Of a DNA stretch of 23,377 nt, positions 1 through 7,628 are shown piece by piece; position 1 is the stretch's first letter; every line of letters begins with the position of its first letter. Both the position numbers and the translations under genes were made by a program. The notes below the pieces were generated by a model. That model had not been told where the DNA came from. It made no database searches and saw only the letters and a program-made list of their open reading frames with translations. This stretch comes from CAZXCQ01 sp964639275 (GTDB taxonomy: Bacteria; Desulfobacterota; DSM-4660; Desulfatiglandales; Desulfatiglandaceae): positions 1-23,377 of the forward strand of contig CAZXCQ010000074.1 in assembly GCA_964639275.1 (NCBI GenBank), written 5' to 3'.

Positions 1-501
1 CTGGCTTTTAAATACCTCTGCCACGTCAGTAGAAAACCACCTCATCAGGGCATCGGCCTCTGTGTCCTTGGCCGGTTTACGCAAAAAATCCTGATCGCAG
101 GGGGCTTCGCGGTCATAGTGATTTTTTTGGTTGAAACCCTCACAGGCAATAGTGACATCTCCAGTATCGGGATGCATAACCTTCTTAGCCCCTTTAGGAC
201 CTAATACATTGAGTCCCGTTGCAAACGGGAAGCGTACTACCAGAGGAAAGGCATTAAAAGAGTGCACACCATGCAGCCTCATGGAAAGATTGCTGGCGAT
301 ATAAAACCAAAGCGGAACCTCCTCTTTCTTCCGGGGACTCGGGTAGCTTTGAGCAAGTCTATCCACGATCGCTTTGGCTTTAATGAAACGGAAAAATTCG
401 GTCTCGAATACCTCGCTGGCAGATTCTATATAGTCAAATTCTCCGTTACCAAGGGCCTCCAAGACCAAAGGCTTGTTCTGCTCGAAGGTCACCAGGTCCA
501 T
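1..501 (-). CDS. IS transposase, N-terminal part (runs off the left edge)
   Basis: The reverse strand from the ATG at 501 is open for 167 codons to the window edge with no stop. It begins MDLVTFEQNKPLVLEALGNG and contains LWFYIASNLSMRLHGVHSF, a conserved-looking stretch that I associate with transposases found next to DUF6788 genes. The start lies 2 nt after the stop of the DUF6788 gene, with a GGGG-type ribosome site in the overlap region, so the two are probably co-transcribed and translationally linked. The DDE catalytic part would lie beyond the window, so catalytic residues cannot be checked. The IS family is uncertain; I do not assign one. Function by inference: transposition of the element whose other end lies near 950-1000. 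Confidence 0.6.
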   Translation of the reverse strand, partial: MDLVTFEQNKPLVLEALGNGEFDYIESASEVFETEFFRFIKAKAIVDRLAQSYPSPRKKEEVPLWFYIASNLSMRLHGVHSFNAFPLVVRFPFATGLNVLGPKGAKKVMHPDTGDVTIACEGFNQKNHYDREAPCDQDFLRKPAKDTEADALMRWFSTDVAEVFKSQ

Positions 502-503
502 TT

Positions 504-929
504 TTACCCCTTATGTGGTGATCGCTTTTTCTCAGCACAAGGGACCTCCTCCCTTCTCATCGCCTCCATCTCATCCATGACGTGAAGTATTTTCTTGTGC
601 ACCTCCACAAGACGTGCACGAGCGCGTCGGAGCTTTTGATACCTCCCTACTTTGCTCTCCACCTCCACAAGAAATCCCTCGGGGATAACCCGTAACCGGG
701 TCTTTCCTCCCTCGCTGGCACTGACCACCATGCGTCCATGGAGCTCACCCCGGGCACACCTGCACCCCGGCTTCCCACATTTGCGCTTGAGTTCATAGAC
801 CGATCCTTTGATTACAGCTCTATCGGAGAGAAAAGGGTCAACAAGGTGTCTCACCTCATCAGCAAGCTGAATAAGAGACTGCCGAAGTCGGCTAAACTTA
901 CGTTTATCTGCTTTAAACTGTATGCCCAT
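504..929 (-). CDS. DUF6788 family protein, IS accessory ORF
   Basis: A 141-residue basic protein with a compact cysteine motif, CGKPGCRCARGELHG (Cys51, Cys56, Cys58), characteristic of the DUF6788 family. That family is known mainly as a small ORF preceding transposase genes. The motif suggests a small zinc-binding or nucleic-acid-binding knuckle (inference). The C-terminal half is rich in Arg/Lys/Glu and probably helical. It is followed 2 nt later by the partial transposase, forming a two-gene IS operon. The ATG at 929 lies only about 10 nt from a plausible -10 box (939-944), so the mRNA may be nearly leaderless; no good Shine-Dalgarno site is visible. The biochemical role is unknown. Confidence 0.7.
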   Translation of the reverse strand: MGIQFKADKRKFSRLRQSLIQLADEVRHLVDPFLSDRAVIKGSVYELKRKCGKPGCRCARGELHGRMVVSASEGGKTRLRVIPEGFLVEVESKVGRYQKLRRARARLVEVHKKILHVMDEMEAMRREEVPCAEKKRSPHKG

Positions 930-938
930 CTACATCTA

Positions 939-967
939 AGCATACAGATTAGTGCACCAAAAGTCAA
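939..967 (-). promoter_or_regulatory. Putative promoter of the IS operon
   Basis: On the minus strand TTGACT (962-967) and TATGCT (939-944) are separated by 17 bp. The predicted start site falls about 3 nt before the DUF6788 ATG, which would give an almost leaderless transcript. Confidence 0.4.
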
Positions 968-1531
968 GAAAAAATGACATTTCACAAAAAAATACCTCGG
1001 CATTGTTAGAGGAAAGCCGCTTATATGCGTAAATAACCCTCTACCACGGCTTTACGGCTGTCAAAGGTGAGCCGCCCTGGTAGACCCTCTACTGTCTGAA
1101 TCGCAGCATGATAGACGAGACATCATAGACCTTCTTCACAAGAACTCCCTTTTTCGGGGCAAGAGTATAGAGAAATTCCTCTTGTGAGTCAAAAAAGGAG
1201 CTACAACATCTAAGGTGCCAGAAATAAGGAGCTGAATCCGCACCACGTATCCTCCTGCTTCACCAGACGTTCAGGGTTACCGGAGCTGTCGGCTTCGTTT
1301 TTGAGGTAGCAGATTTCCCGGCTGGGCCAGCAATAGTCAACCGAATGACCCTAATTTCGTTGTTTGGGTATGGGTGGCCATGACCGAGAGGCAGTGTTGA
1401 CACAGTCAGGGAGTTGAGTTAGAGTTGCGATTAAAGTCCTGTGCAACCTACGACAACCAAGGTTGGAACCAGGTAACTGGGGGCATTCATGGTCAGAGCG
1501 GAAAAAAAGTTTTAGCAGTGGAGGGATAAGA
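968..1531. other. Intergenic, about 560 bp, degraded sequence
   Basis: No intact gene is visible. The outer end of the left-hand IS should lie somewhere here, but I could not fix its terminal repeat. At 1026-1085 an imperfect hairpin pairs CTACCACGGC with GCCCTGGTAG. On the minus strand between about 1200 and 1021, short open stretches in two frames look protein-like (one ends RKAVVEGYLRI before a TAA at 1021-1023). They are broken by stops and have no start, suggesting an unidentified gene remnant. Confidence 0.4.
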
Positions 1532-2107
1532 ATGGCAGATCGAAGTGAAAGGAAAAAAGTCCTTATCCTGCTTGGAAGCCCGCGCAAAAAGGGAAACAGT
1601 GCGATCCTTGCACAGGAGATAGCCAAGGGGGCACAGGCAGAAGGAGCTGAGGTGGAATCCCTTTACATCCATGGTATGGATATCAAACCCTGCCAGGCCT
1701 GCTGGGTGTGTCAGAAACCGGACAGCGAGGGCTGCGCCATCAAAGACGATATGCAGACCGTCTTTCCCAAGCTGATTGAAGCGGATTCCTGGGTCATTGC
1801 CACGCCGGTTCACTGGTTTAACATGTCGGCCCAGACCAAGCTGTGGATGGACAGGTGTTTTGCCCTGGCCAAGTATGGAGAAAACCCGTTCAGAAAGAGA
1901 ATAGGAATTGCCATAGCATACGGTGATGTTGATCCGTATGCCTCGGGCGGCATAAATGCCATACGCTGTTTTCAGGATGCCTTCAGATATGTGGGGGCGA
2001 AAATAGAAGGGATTGTCTATGGCAGTGCTTTAGATAGCGGTGAAATTGCGCAGAACGAAGCAGTGTTAAAGGCTGCGAAGGAATTGGGGCATAAACTCGC
2101 CAAATAA
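1532..2107 (+). CDS. Iron-sulfur flavoprotein / NADPH-dependent FMN reductase family
   Basis: A 191-residue flavodoxin-fold protein. The N-terminus VLILLGSPRKKGNS is the FMN phosphate-binding loop of this family. It is followed by CQACWVCQKPDSEGC, a compact C-x2-C-x2-C-x7-C cluster like that of archaeal and anaerobic-bacterial iron-sulfur flavoproteins (Isf), which hold a [4Fe-4S] cluster next to FMN. ATPVHWFNMSAQTKLWMDR is the usual second flavin-contact segment. The ATG at 1532 is chosen because GGAGGG lies 8 nt upstream; an in-frame ATG at 1463 would add 23 unconserved residues. Isf proteins pass electrons from ferredoxin to acceptors such as oxygen or peroxide; the partner here is unknown. 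The gene stands alone, convergent with selC. A cytoplasmic soluble protein is expected, as no signal peptide or membrane helix is seen. Confidence 0.82.
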   Translation: MADRSERKKVLILLGSPRKKGNSAILAQEIAKGAQAEGAEVESLYIHGMDIKPCQACWVCQKPDSEGCAIKDDMQTVFPKLIEADSWVIATPVHWFNMSAQTKLWMDRCFALAKYGENPFRKRIGIAIAYGDVDPYASGGINAIRCFQDAFRYVGAKIEGIVYGSALDSGEIAQNEAVLKAAKELGHKLAK

Positions 2108-2129
2108 TGCCAAACTCCCTAAAATCACC

Positions 2130-2228
2130 TGGCGGAAGTGCATGGGAATCGAACCCACCTATCACGCCTTTCCGCGCGATACACCGGATTTGAAGTCCGG
2201 GAGCCCCACCAGTGAGCTTTCCACTTCC
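2130..2228 (-). tRNA. selC: tRNA-Sec (anticodon TCA)
   Basis: On the minus strand the gene runs from GGAAGTGG (2228) to an encoded CCA (2130), 99 nt, the length typical of bacterial tRNA-Sec. The anticodon stem-loop CCGGACTTCAAATCCGG places anticodon TCA at 2193-2191. The long extra arm TATCGCGC/GCGTGATA forms 8 pairs with one wobble. The T-arm has GGGTTCGATTCCC and the discriminator is G before CCA, as in Escherichia coli selC. The acceptor stem pairs over seven positions; the eighth expected pair is G-G. This tRNA is charged with serine, converted to selenocysteinyl-tRNA by SelA and delivered by SelB to UGA codons with a SECIS element. None of selA, selB or selD is in the window. Confidence 0.96.
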
Positions 2229-2254
2229 GCTCGATACAAATAAAATGCGGATTT

Positions 2255-2283
2255 ATTTTAGGCACCGAACCGAGGGTTGTCAA
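2255..2283 (-). promoter_or_regulatory. selC promoter
   Basis: On the minus strand a perfect TTGACA (2278-2283) is followed after 17 bp by TAAAAT (2255-2260). Transcription should begin about 20 nt before the mature tRNA 5' end, leaving a short leader for RNase P to remove. It is the best promoter in the window. Confidence 0.75.
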
Positions 2284-2375
2284 TAGAACTATGTGAATCA
2301 AGCCCCCAATCGACCGATAGAGTCCTCTCACGCATCCAATAAAGCCCTCAAAATGCCGAAAGGGTGCGGGCTACC

Positions 2376-3494
2376 CTAACCCGAAACGTATTCAATGATG
2401 ATGTTGAGGATTCTGCGGATGGGCTCCGCTGCCCCCCAGAGGAGCTGGTCCCCGACCGTAAATGCTGCCACATATTGAGGACCCATGAGCATTTTCCGTA
2501 ACCTGCCAACAGGGACGGTCAAGGTCCCGTTTACCGCTGCCGGGGTCAGGTGCTCAAGGGTTGAGTCCTTGTCATTGGGGACCAATTGCACCCACGGGTT
2601 ACCCCTTTCGAGCATGTCAGAGACCTCGTTAAGGGGCACATCGGTATCGAGCTTGATCGTCAGGGCCTGACTGTGACAGCGCATGGCCCCCACTCGGACG
2701 CACAGCCCGTCCACAGGGATCGGCCTTTTGGTCTGAAGGATCTTGTTTGATTCAACGTACCCCTTCCATTCTTCCCTGGTCTGGCCAGAGTCCATGGGCG
2801 AATCGATCCATGGGATAAGGCTTCCTGCAAGAGGGGCCCCGAGGTTTTCGATGGGAAAGGTACCGCTTCTGAGGTTCTCTGTCACCACCTCATCAATGGC
2901 GATGGCCGTAGACGCCGGGTCCTTTAGTAAGGCCCTGGAGGCGCTGCCCAGGACATCCATCTGTGCGATCAGCTCTCGCATATGTTTTGCGCCTGCGCCG
3001 GAGGCGGCCTGGTAGGTCATCGTGGAGATCCATTCAATATGCCCGGAGGCGAAAAGACCCGACAGGGCCATCAGCATCAAAGTGACGGTGCAGTTGCCCC
3101 CCACATAGGTCTTGATACCGGAGGATAGGGCCGAGTCGATCACGGGTCTGTTTACCGGGTCCAGGACAATGATGCTGTCATCTTCCATGCGCAATGCCGA
3201 GGCCGAATCTATCCAGTAGCCATCCCAGCCGAGCCTGTGGATTTCAGGGTACAGCTTCTTGGTGTAGTCCCCGCCCTGGCAGGTGACAATAATATCCATG
3301 GAGGAGAGCAGGTCGACGTCATATGCGTCCTTTAGGGGGGGGATATCAAGGTCGACATCCGGGCCCTGACCGCCGACGTTGGATGTGGTAAAAAAAATCG
3401 GTTCAAAATCCCCAAAGTCATGCTCCGCTCCCATTCGTCCCATGAGAACCGATCCAACCATACCTCGCCATCCTACAAAGCCGATCCGCAACAT
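2376..3494 (-). CDS. asd: Aspartate-semialdehyde dehydrogenase
   Basis: Catalyses NADPH-dependent reduction of aspartyl phosphate to aspartate semialdehyde, the branch point to lysine/diaminopimelate, threonine and methionine. The 372 residues match the longer, gamma-proteobacterial type of enzyme. The Rossmann motif GFVGWRGMVGS is at residues 5-15, the acyl-enzyme cysteine is Cys135 in VGGNCTV, and the general-base histidine is His274 in RVGAMRCHSQ; both numbers match Escherichia coli Asd. The ATG at 3494 has GAGAGGCGG upstream. It lies 83 bp downstream of cobB and appears to have its own promoter (3541-3569), so it may be transcribed both with and independently of the upstream pair. No aspartokinase or dapA gene is next to it. 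Cytoplasmic. Confidence 0.96.
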   Translation of the reverse strand: MLRIGFVGWRGMVGSVLMGRMGAEHDFGDFEPIFFTTSNVGGQGPDVDLDIPPLKDAYDVDLLSSMDIIVTCQGGDYTKKLYPEIHRLGWDGYWIDSASALRMEDDSIIVLDPVNRPVIDSALSSGIKTYVGGNCTVTLMLMALSGLFASGHIEWISTMTYQAASGAGAKHMRELIAQMDVLGSASRALLKDPASTAIAIDEVVTENLRSGTFPIENLGAPLAGSLIPWIDSPMDSGQTREEWKGYVESNKILQTKRPIPVDGLCVRVGAMRCHSQALTIKLDTDVPLNEVSDMLERGNPWVQLVPNDKDSTLEHLTPAAVNGTLTVPVGRLRKMLMGPQYVAAFTVGDQLLWGAAEPIRRILNIIIEYVSG

Positions 3495-3540
3495 GATACC
3501 GCCTCTCGCGTAACCTTCAGATTTCCAGAGTCAAATTAAT

Positions 3541-3569
3541 ATTTTACCCCTTTTATGCGGTTTCATCAA
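3541..3569 (-). promoter_or_regulatory. Putative asd promoter
   Basis: Minus strand: TTGATG (3564-3569), 17-bp spacer, TAAAAT (3541-3546), sitting directly after the cobB stop codon. The predicted leader to the asd ATG is about 40 nt. Confidence 0.45.
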
Positions 3570-3577
3570 GAAAAAAA

Positions 3578-4330
3578 TTACATTCCCACCATGGCCCCGA
3601 GGGCCTCAGAGACAGACGCATGGAGGACAAGGTCGGCCTGGGGATCGAGGGGGGTTTCGTCACGGTTGATGATAATAAGCTTTGCCCTGCTCTGATGTGC
3701 CTGTAACGGGACCGAGGCCGCAGGGTAGACCACCAGGGAAGATCCGAGGACAATACAGAGATCACATTCCTGGGCATGGTCAAAGGCCTTTTTCATCTTG
3801 TCCTCTGGCATGGCCTGGCCGAAGGATACGGTATCGGGCTTTAGGATACCCGAGCAGTCGTCGCAATAGGGGATCTTTACCCCGGCCTTCAGACGCTCCT
3901 GAATCTCACCCCTGTCGTACCCCTTTCCGCAGCTCAGACAGGAGACCGTAAGGGCAGTGCCGTGGATCTCAATGATCTTGTCAGGAGAGTTCCCCGCCTT
4001 ATGGTGGAGGTGATCGATGTTCTGGGTCACGATCGCCAGGAGCTTACCCGTATCTTCCAGGGCCTTGATCGCCAGGTGTGCCCGGTTGGGAAGGGCATCC
4101 TTGAGGACTTCATAGAACTCCGCGCTCATAACCCAGTATTTTTCCCGCGCCCTTTCATCAGAGACAATCCTTTGAAAATAAAACTCTGATGGGTCATACT
4201 TTTCCCAGATGCCACCCGGGCTCCTGAAGTCGGGGATCCCGGATTCCGTACTCAGACCCGCCCCTGTAAACACCAGGATCTTCCGGGCCTCCCGTATCAT
4301 CTCCCTGCCCTTTGCAATCAGTCCATCCAT
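3578..4330 (-). CDS. cobB: NAD-dependent protein deacylase, sirtuin family (CobB)
   Basis: Removes acyl groups from lysines using NAD, producing nicotinamide and O-acetyl-ADP-ribose. The 250 residues carry the sirtuin core: NAD-binding GAGLSTESGIPDFRS (residues 23-37), TQNIDHLHHKAG (102-113), catalytic His123 in EIHGT, and a structural zinc site with Cys131, Cys134, Cys156 and Cys159. KPDTVSFGQAMPE and LGSSLVVYPA complete the NAD pocket. The ATG at 4330 has AAGGAGG 9 nt upstream. It is 53 bp downstream of the CDP-alcohol phosphatidyltransferase gene and probably co-transcribed. The best-known sirtuin substrate, acetyl-CoA synthetase, is encoded in the divergent unit at 5819-7567, which supports a role in acetate activation control (inference). 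The acyl-chain preference cannot be decided from what I can see. Confidence 0.95.
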   Translation of the reverse strand: MDGLIAKGREMIREARKILVFTGAGLSTESGIPDFRSPGGIWEKYDPSEFYFQRIVSDERAREKYWVMSAEFYEVLKDALPNRAHLAIKALEDTGKLLAIVTQNIDHLHHKAGNSPDKIIEIHGTALTVSCLSCGKGYDRGEIQERLKAGVKIPYCDDCSGILKPDTVSFGQAMPEDKMKKAFDHAQECDLCIVLGSSLVVYPAASVPLQAHQSRAKLIIINRDETPLDPQADLVLHASVSEALGAMVGM

Positions 4331-4383
4331 TTCTCGCCTCCTTCTTGTGGCCCCGACAAGTATGACGTAACCGGATCACTGAG

Positions 4384-5121
4384 TCAAGAGATGCCATAGG
4401 GCCGCCTGAACCACCTCAAAAGGTATAGAAGAAGTGCGACTGTTCCGGCTGCGATCCCCAGAACCAGAAGCCCTTCTGCCACCTTCGATAGAAACATGAC
4501 GTCAAAAGCCCTGGCCGTCAGTATGGTAAAAAAGCCCAGGCCATACAGAAAGACCTTGATCTTCCCCATCAGGATCTCCCTTGATTTTACAACAAAGCCA
4601 TCCTTTCCGGGCCATAGGGAGGCCGATGCGGTGCGAGCTTTTCTCGTCCTGATCATCGCGTAAGACCATGACAGAAGCGGTATCAGCACCAAATGGGCCT
4701 CCACCAGGAGCATAAAGACAAGGTATAGGGGATCAATCGCCTTTCTCATCAGCAGGATATAGACGAGAATGAATGCCAAGAGCTTATCCGCAAGGGGATC
4801 GATGACCATGCCCAGCCTGGTCTTCTTGGACGCAGCCCGTGCCAATGCCCCGTCAAAGAAATCCGAAAGGGCACCTAAAGTGGCCAAAATGAGGATTTGA
4901 GGGTAGGAGAGATGAGGGTAAAGGCAAAACAGGACAAGACAGATCACAAATCTGAAATAGGTTATGTGGTTTGGTTGGATAATGTCCTGTCTTGTCAGAA
5001 ACGAGACAAGAGATCCTTCAAATGCCATGTATCGCCTGCTGGGCAGCAAATAATCACTTTCCTCGGCAGGAATAAATTCTGTCCAGCCTGCTGAGAAGGG
5101 ACGACGGTGAAACACTGACAT
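4384..5121 (-). CDS. CDP-alcohol phosphatidyltransferase family (PgsA-like) membrane enzyme
   Basis: Transfers a phosphatidyl group from a CDP-lipid to an alcohol in phospholipid synthesis. The family signature D-x2-D-G-x2-A-R-x8-G-x3-D-x3-D is complete, from Asp87 through Asp90, Gly91, Ala94, Arg95, Gly104, Asp108 and Asp112; these acidic residues bind the catalytic metals. PNHITYFRF (50-58) is the usual segment at the start of the first helix. Five to six hydrophobic helices follow, ending in a basic tail. The N-terminal 35 residues are longer than in PgsA and look soluble. The ATG at 5121 has GGAGGGG upstream. Phosphatidylglycerophosphate synthase is the likeliest activity, but phosphatidylinositol- or serine-type synthases share the motif, so no symbol is given. 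First gene of a likely unit with cobB. Confidence 0.88.
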   Translation of the reverse strand: MSVFHRRPFSAGWTEFIPAEESDYLLPSRRYMAFEGSLVSFLTRQDIIQPNHITYFRFVICLVLFCLYPHLSYPQILILATLGALSDFFDGALARAASKKTRLGMVIDPLADKLLAFILVYILLMRKAIDPLYLVFMLLVEAHLVLIPLLSWSYAMIRTRKARTASASLWPGKDGFVVKSREILMGKIKVFLYGLGFFTILTARAFDVMFLSKVAEGLLVLGIAAGTVALLLYLLRWFRRPYGIS

Positions 5122-5150
5122 CGGATTGGCCCCTCCGGCTATTGGACGCC

Positions 5151-5179
5151 ATTATACCATAAAGGTTAGGTCATATTCA
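5151..5179 (-). promoter_or_regulatory. Putative promoter of the CDP-alcohol phosphatidyltransferase unit
   Basis: A perfect minus-strand TATAAT lies at 5151-5156, with a weak TGAATA at -35 (5174-5179, 17-bp spacer). The predicted start is about 23 nt before the ATG, leaving room for the visible ribosome site. It is divergent from the 5194-5223 promoter. Confidence 0.45.
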
Positions 5180-5193
5180 GCTATCGTTGCTCC

Positions 5194-5223
5194 TTGACAT
5201 CCGCCAACTTGATTCAATAGAAT
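5194..5223 (+). promoter_or_regulatory. Promoter of the isochorismatase-acsA unit, possibly leaderless
   Basis: TTGACA (5194-5199) and TAGAAT (5218-5223), 18-bp spacer, are close to consensus. The expected start site (about 5230) is only about 4 nt before the ATG at 5234, and no Shine-Dalgarno site is present. Confidence 0.5.
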
Positions 5224-5233
5224 CGCGGGTATT

Positions 5234-5785
5234 ATGACCATCTCTCTGCTGGACAAAGATAATACCGCCCTGGTTGTCCTTGATGTACAGGAGAGGCTCA
5301 TGCAGGTCATGGGCCAAAAAGAAAGGGTCATTGACAGTATCATCAAACTCCTCCATCTATCAAGGCTGTTTCACCTGCCCCTGGTTCTCACCGAGCAACA
5401 CCCCAGGTGGCTGGGTCTCACCCTTCCCGAGATACGAGAATTGCTGCCGGCCTATGATCCCGTGGAGAAGATGGACTTCAACTGTTGCAATGTGGACCTC
5501 TTCAACACCCGCATTGAATCCACAGGGGTCAACAGCATCATTGTCGTGGGTGTTGAAACGCATATCTGTATCTTCCAGACGTGTGTCTCACTGCTCAAGA
5601 GAGGTTACAGGGTTTACGTGCCTCAGGACGCCGTGGACTCCAGGACGCGTGAAAACTGGGAGGTGGGGCTTAACCTCATGAGGGATTCAGGGGCCGTTAT
5701 TGCCTCAACCGAGACCGTTGTCTATCAGATATTGGAGAGGGTTGGCACAAAAGAATTCAAGGAAATGCTAAAGATCATCCGCTAA
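5234..5785 (+). CDS. Isochorismatase-family cysteine hydrolase
   Basis: A 183-residue alpha/beta hydrolase of the isochorismatase/nicotinamidase superfamily. The catalytic triad is visible: Asp17 in LVVLDVQERL, Lys79 in PVEKMDFN and the nucleophile Cys112 in VVGVETHICIFQT, the usual cis-peptide plus cysteine signature. Members hydrolyse amides, ureides or isochorismate; the short length and absence of an added carrier domain rule out EntB-type bifunctional enzymes. Substrate unknown. The ATG at 5234 is required to keep Asp17; the next in-frame ATG would remove it. It is 33 bp upstream of acsA and in the same orientation, so probably the first gene of that operon. A role releasing acetate, another acid or nicotinamide (for NAD used by CobB) is speculation. 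Confidence 0.88.
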   Translation: MTISLLDKDNTALVVLDVQERLMQVMGQKERVIDSIIKLLHLSRLFHLPLVLTEQHPRWLGLTLPEIRELLPAYDPVEKMDFNCCNVDLFNTRIESTGVNSIIVVGVETHICIFQTCVSLLKRGYRVYVPQDAVDSRTRENWEVGLNLMRDSGAVIASTETVVYQILERVGTKEFKEMLKIIR

Positions 5786-5818
5786 AGGAAAAGAACAACA
5801 AGGGGGGAATGCGGCTCA

Positions 5819-7567
5819 ATGGACTACAAACCCATAAAGAAGGTTGACCCCGGCACGATGCCGGTAAGACCCAATCTCTTCAATTATACGAAGGCCCGCG
5901 AGGAGTTCAGGTGGGAGGATGTCAACAGGGAACTTGACGGGTTTGACAACGGAGGGATCAATATTGCTTATGAGGCCGTTGATAGGCACATCACAACGGC
6001 CCTTAGAGACAAGACAGCCCTTTTCTGGGAAGGAAAAGACGGTAAGAGCGAGCAGTACACATTCCGCGATTTGTACAGACTCACCAATCGCTTTGCCAAT
6101 GGATTGGTCGGCCTGGGAATAAAAAAGGGGGACAGGATCTTTACTTACGCCGACAGGATTCCCGAGGTCTACATAAGCCTCCTGGGTGCGCTCAAGGTTG
6201 GCGGGGTCATTGGCCCCCTTTTTTCTGCCTTTGGGCCCGATGCGGTAAAGGACAGGCTTGCAGACTGCGAGGCCAGGGTGCTCATAACCACACCAAAACT
6301 TGCCGGCACAGTCCATGAGATCCTGGACGATCTTCCGGCGCTCGAAACGATCATTATCGTAAACAGGGGAAGCCCCCCATATAGCCCGGGTGACAGAGAG
6401 GTTGTCTATGAGGGTCTCATGGAGGAAGCATCAGAGCAGTTTGAAATAGAAAAGACCGCCAGGGAGGATTACGCCATCATCCATTACACCTCCGGCACAA
6501 CGGGAAAACCCAAAGGGGTCGTTCACGTCCATGAGGCTATTCTGGGCCATTATGCCACGGCAAAATACGTGCTGGACCTCCATCCGGAAGACATCTACTG
6601 GTGCACGGCAGATCCAGGGTGGGTGACAGGTTCGTCCTATGGCATATTTGGCCCCTGGTCAAACGGGATATCACAGGTGGTATACGAAGGGGGGTTTCGT
6701 GCAGGGCAGTGGTATAGCGTGATCCAGAAGTATCAGGTCACGGTCTGGTACACTGCCCCCACGGCCATAAGGATGCTCATGAAGGCCGGAGATGGGGCAC
6801 CGAGGAAATACAACATGGATAGCCTCCGTTATCTCTGTAGCGTGGGAGAACCACTGAATCCGGAGGCCGTGTTGTGGGGGACAAAGGTATTCGGGATTAC
6901 CTTTCACGACAACTGGTGGCAGACAGAGACAGGGTGTATTCAGATCGCCAATTTTCCTGTCCAGGACATCCGCCCCGGCTCCATGGGAAGGCCTTGTCCC
7001 GGCGTGACCGCGACCATTCTGGATGACAATTGTGAAAGGGAGTTGCCACCCGGGCAAGAGGGGCATCTCGCCTTAAAGACCGGGTGTCCGTCAATGTTCC
7101 GGACTTACTGGAACAAGAGAGAACTGTATGATTCGAGGTTTAAGGGGGAATGGTATATCACCGGTGACAGGGCCAAAAGGGACAGTGATGGTTATTTCTG
7201 GTTTGTGGGAAGGGCGGACGATGTCATCAATACGGCAGGGCATCTGGTCGGTCCCTTTGAGGTTGAAAGCGCGCTGGTGGAACATCCGGCCGTCGCAGAG
7301 GCAGGAGTGATCGGCATCCCGGATCCAATCGCCATGGAGGTCGTAAAGGCCTTTGTATCCCTAAAAGATGGTTATGAACCATCCAGAGAGCTGCGAGCCG
7401 AGCTCAAGCGATTTGCCAGAAAAAAGCTCCACGCCGTGACTTGTCCACGGGAGATAGAATTCCTTCCCGGCCTCCCCAAGACCAGAAGCGGGAAAATAAT
7501 GAGGAGACTCCTGAAGGCAAGGGAGCTGAACCTCCCGGAGGGTGATACCTCTACCCTGGAAGAATAG
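5819..7567 (+). CDS. acsA: Acetate-CoA ligase (acetyl-CoA synthetase), AMP-forming
   Basis: Activates acetate with ATP to acetyl-AMP and then acetyl-CoA. The 582 residues contain all adenylation motifs: YTSGTTGKPKG (223-233), DNWWQTETG (364-372), YITGD (446-450) and GRADDVINTAGH (464-475). The TRSGKIMRR motif has Lys559, the catalytic lysine that is silenced by acetylation and restored by sirtuin deacylases in this family. The WWQTETG tryptophan is the residue that limits the acyl pocket to acetate-size substrates in Acs. Length fits the shorter, Bacillus AcsA-type rather than the roughly 650-residue form. The ATG at 5819 follows an AGGGGGG ribosome site, 33 bp after the isochorismatase-family gene. 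No acetyltransferase gene is adjacent. In a sulfate reducer or syntroph this would feed acetate into the Wood-Ljungdahl or TCA route (inference). Confidence 0.93.
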   Translation: MDYKPIKKVDPGTMPVRPNLFNYTKAREEFRWEDVNRELDGFDNGGINIAYEAVDRHITTALRDKTALFWEGKDGKSEQYTFRDLYRLTNRFANGLVGLGIKKGDRIFTYADRIPEVYISLLGALKVGGVIGPLFSAFGPDAVKDRLADCEARVLITTPKLAGTVHEILDDLPALETIIIVNRGSPPYSPGDREVVYEGLMEEASEQFEIEKTAREDYAIIHYTSGTTGKPKGVVHVHEAILGHYATAKYVLDLHPEDIYWCTADPGWVTGSSYGIFGPWSNGISQVVYEGGFRAGQWYSVIQKYQVTVWYTAPTAIRMLMKAGDGAPRKYNMDSLRYLCSVGEPLNPEAVLWGTKVFGITFHDNWWQTETGCIQIANFPVQDIRPGSMGRPCPGVTATILDDNCERELPPGQEGHLALKTGCPSMFRTYWNKRELYDSRFKGEWYITGDRAKRDSDGYFWFVGRADDVINTAGHLVGPFEVESALVEHPAVAEAGVIGIPDPIAMEVVKAFVSLKDGYEPSRELRAELKRFARKKLHAVTCPREIEFLPGLPKTRSGKIMRRLLKARELNLPEGDTSTLEE

Positions 7568-7628
7568 GTTTGCGGGGGCACTGCCGGGTGTCCTCATTTA
7601 ATCTATTAGAAGAAATATTGTGCGCGAA

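Noticed and set aside
1021..1200. Minus-strand frame reading ...EEGL-TGA-CLVYHAAIQTVEG...EGYLRI, tempting as a selenoprotein (UGA-Cys) given the nearby tRNA-Sec.
   Set aside because: A second in-frame TGA and a TAG lie just upstream, there is no start codon, no recognised family and no demonstrable SECIS hairpin. Another frame over the same bases looks equally protein-like. Treated as a degraded remnant.
1463..1531. Upstream ATG extending the flavoprotein by 23 residues.
   Set aside because: The extension is unconserved in character, and the ATG at 1532 has a clear GGAGGG ribosome site immediately before the family's normal N-terminus.
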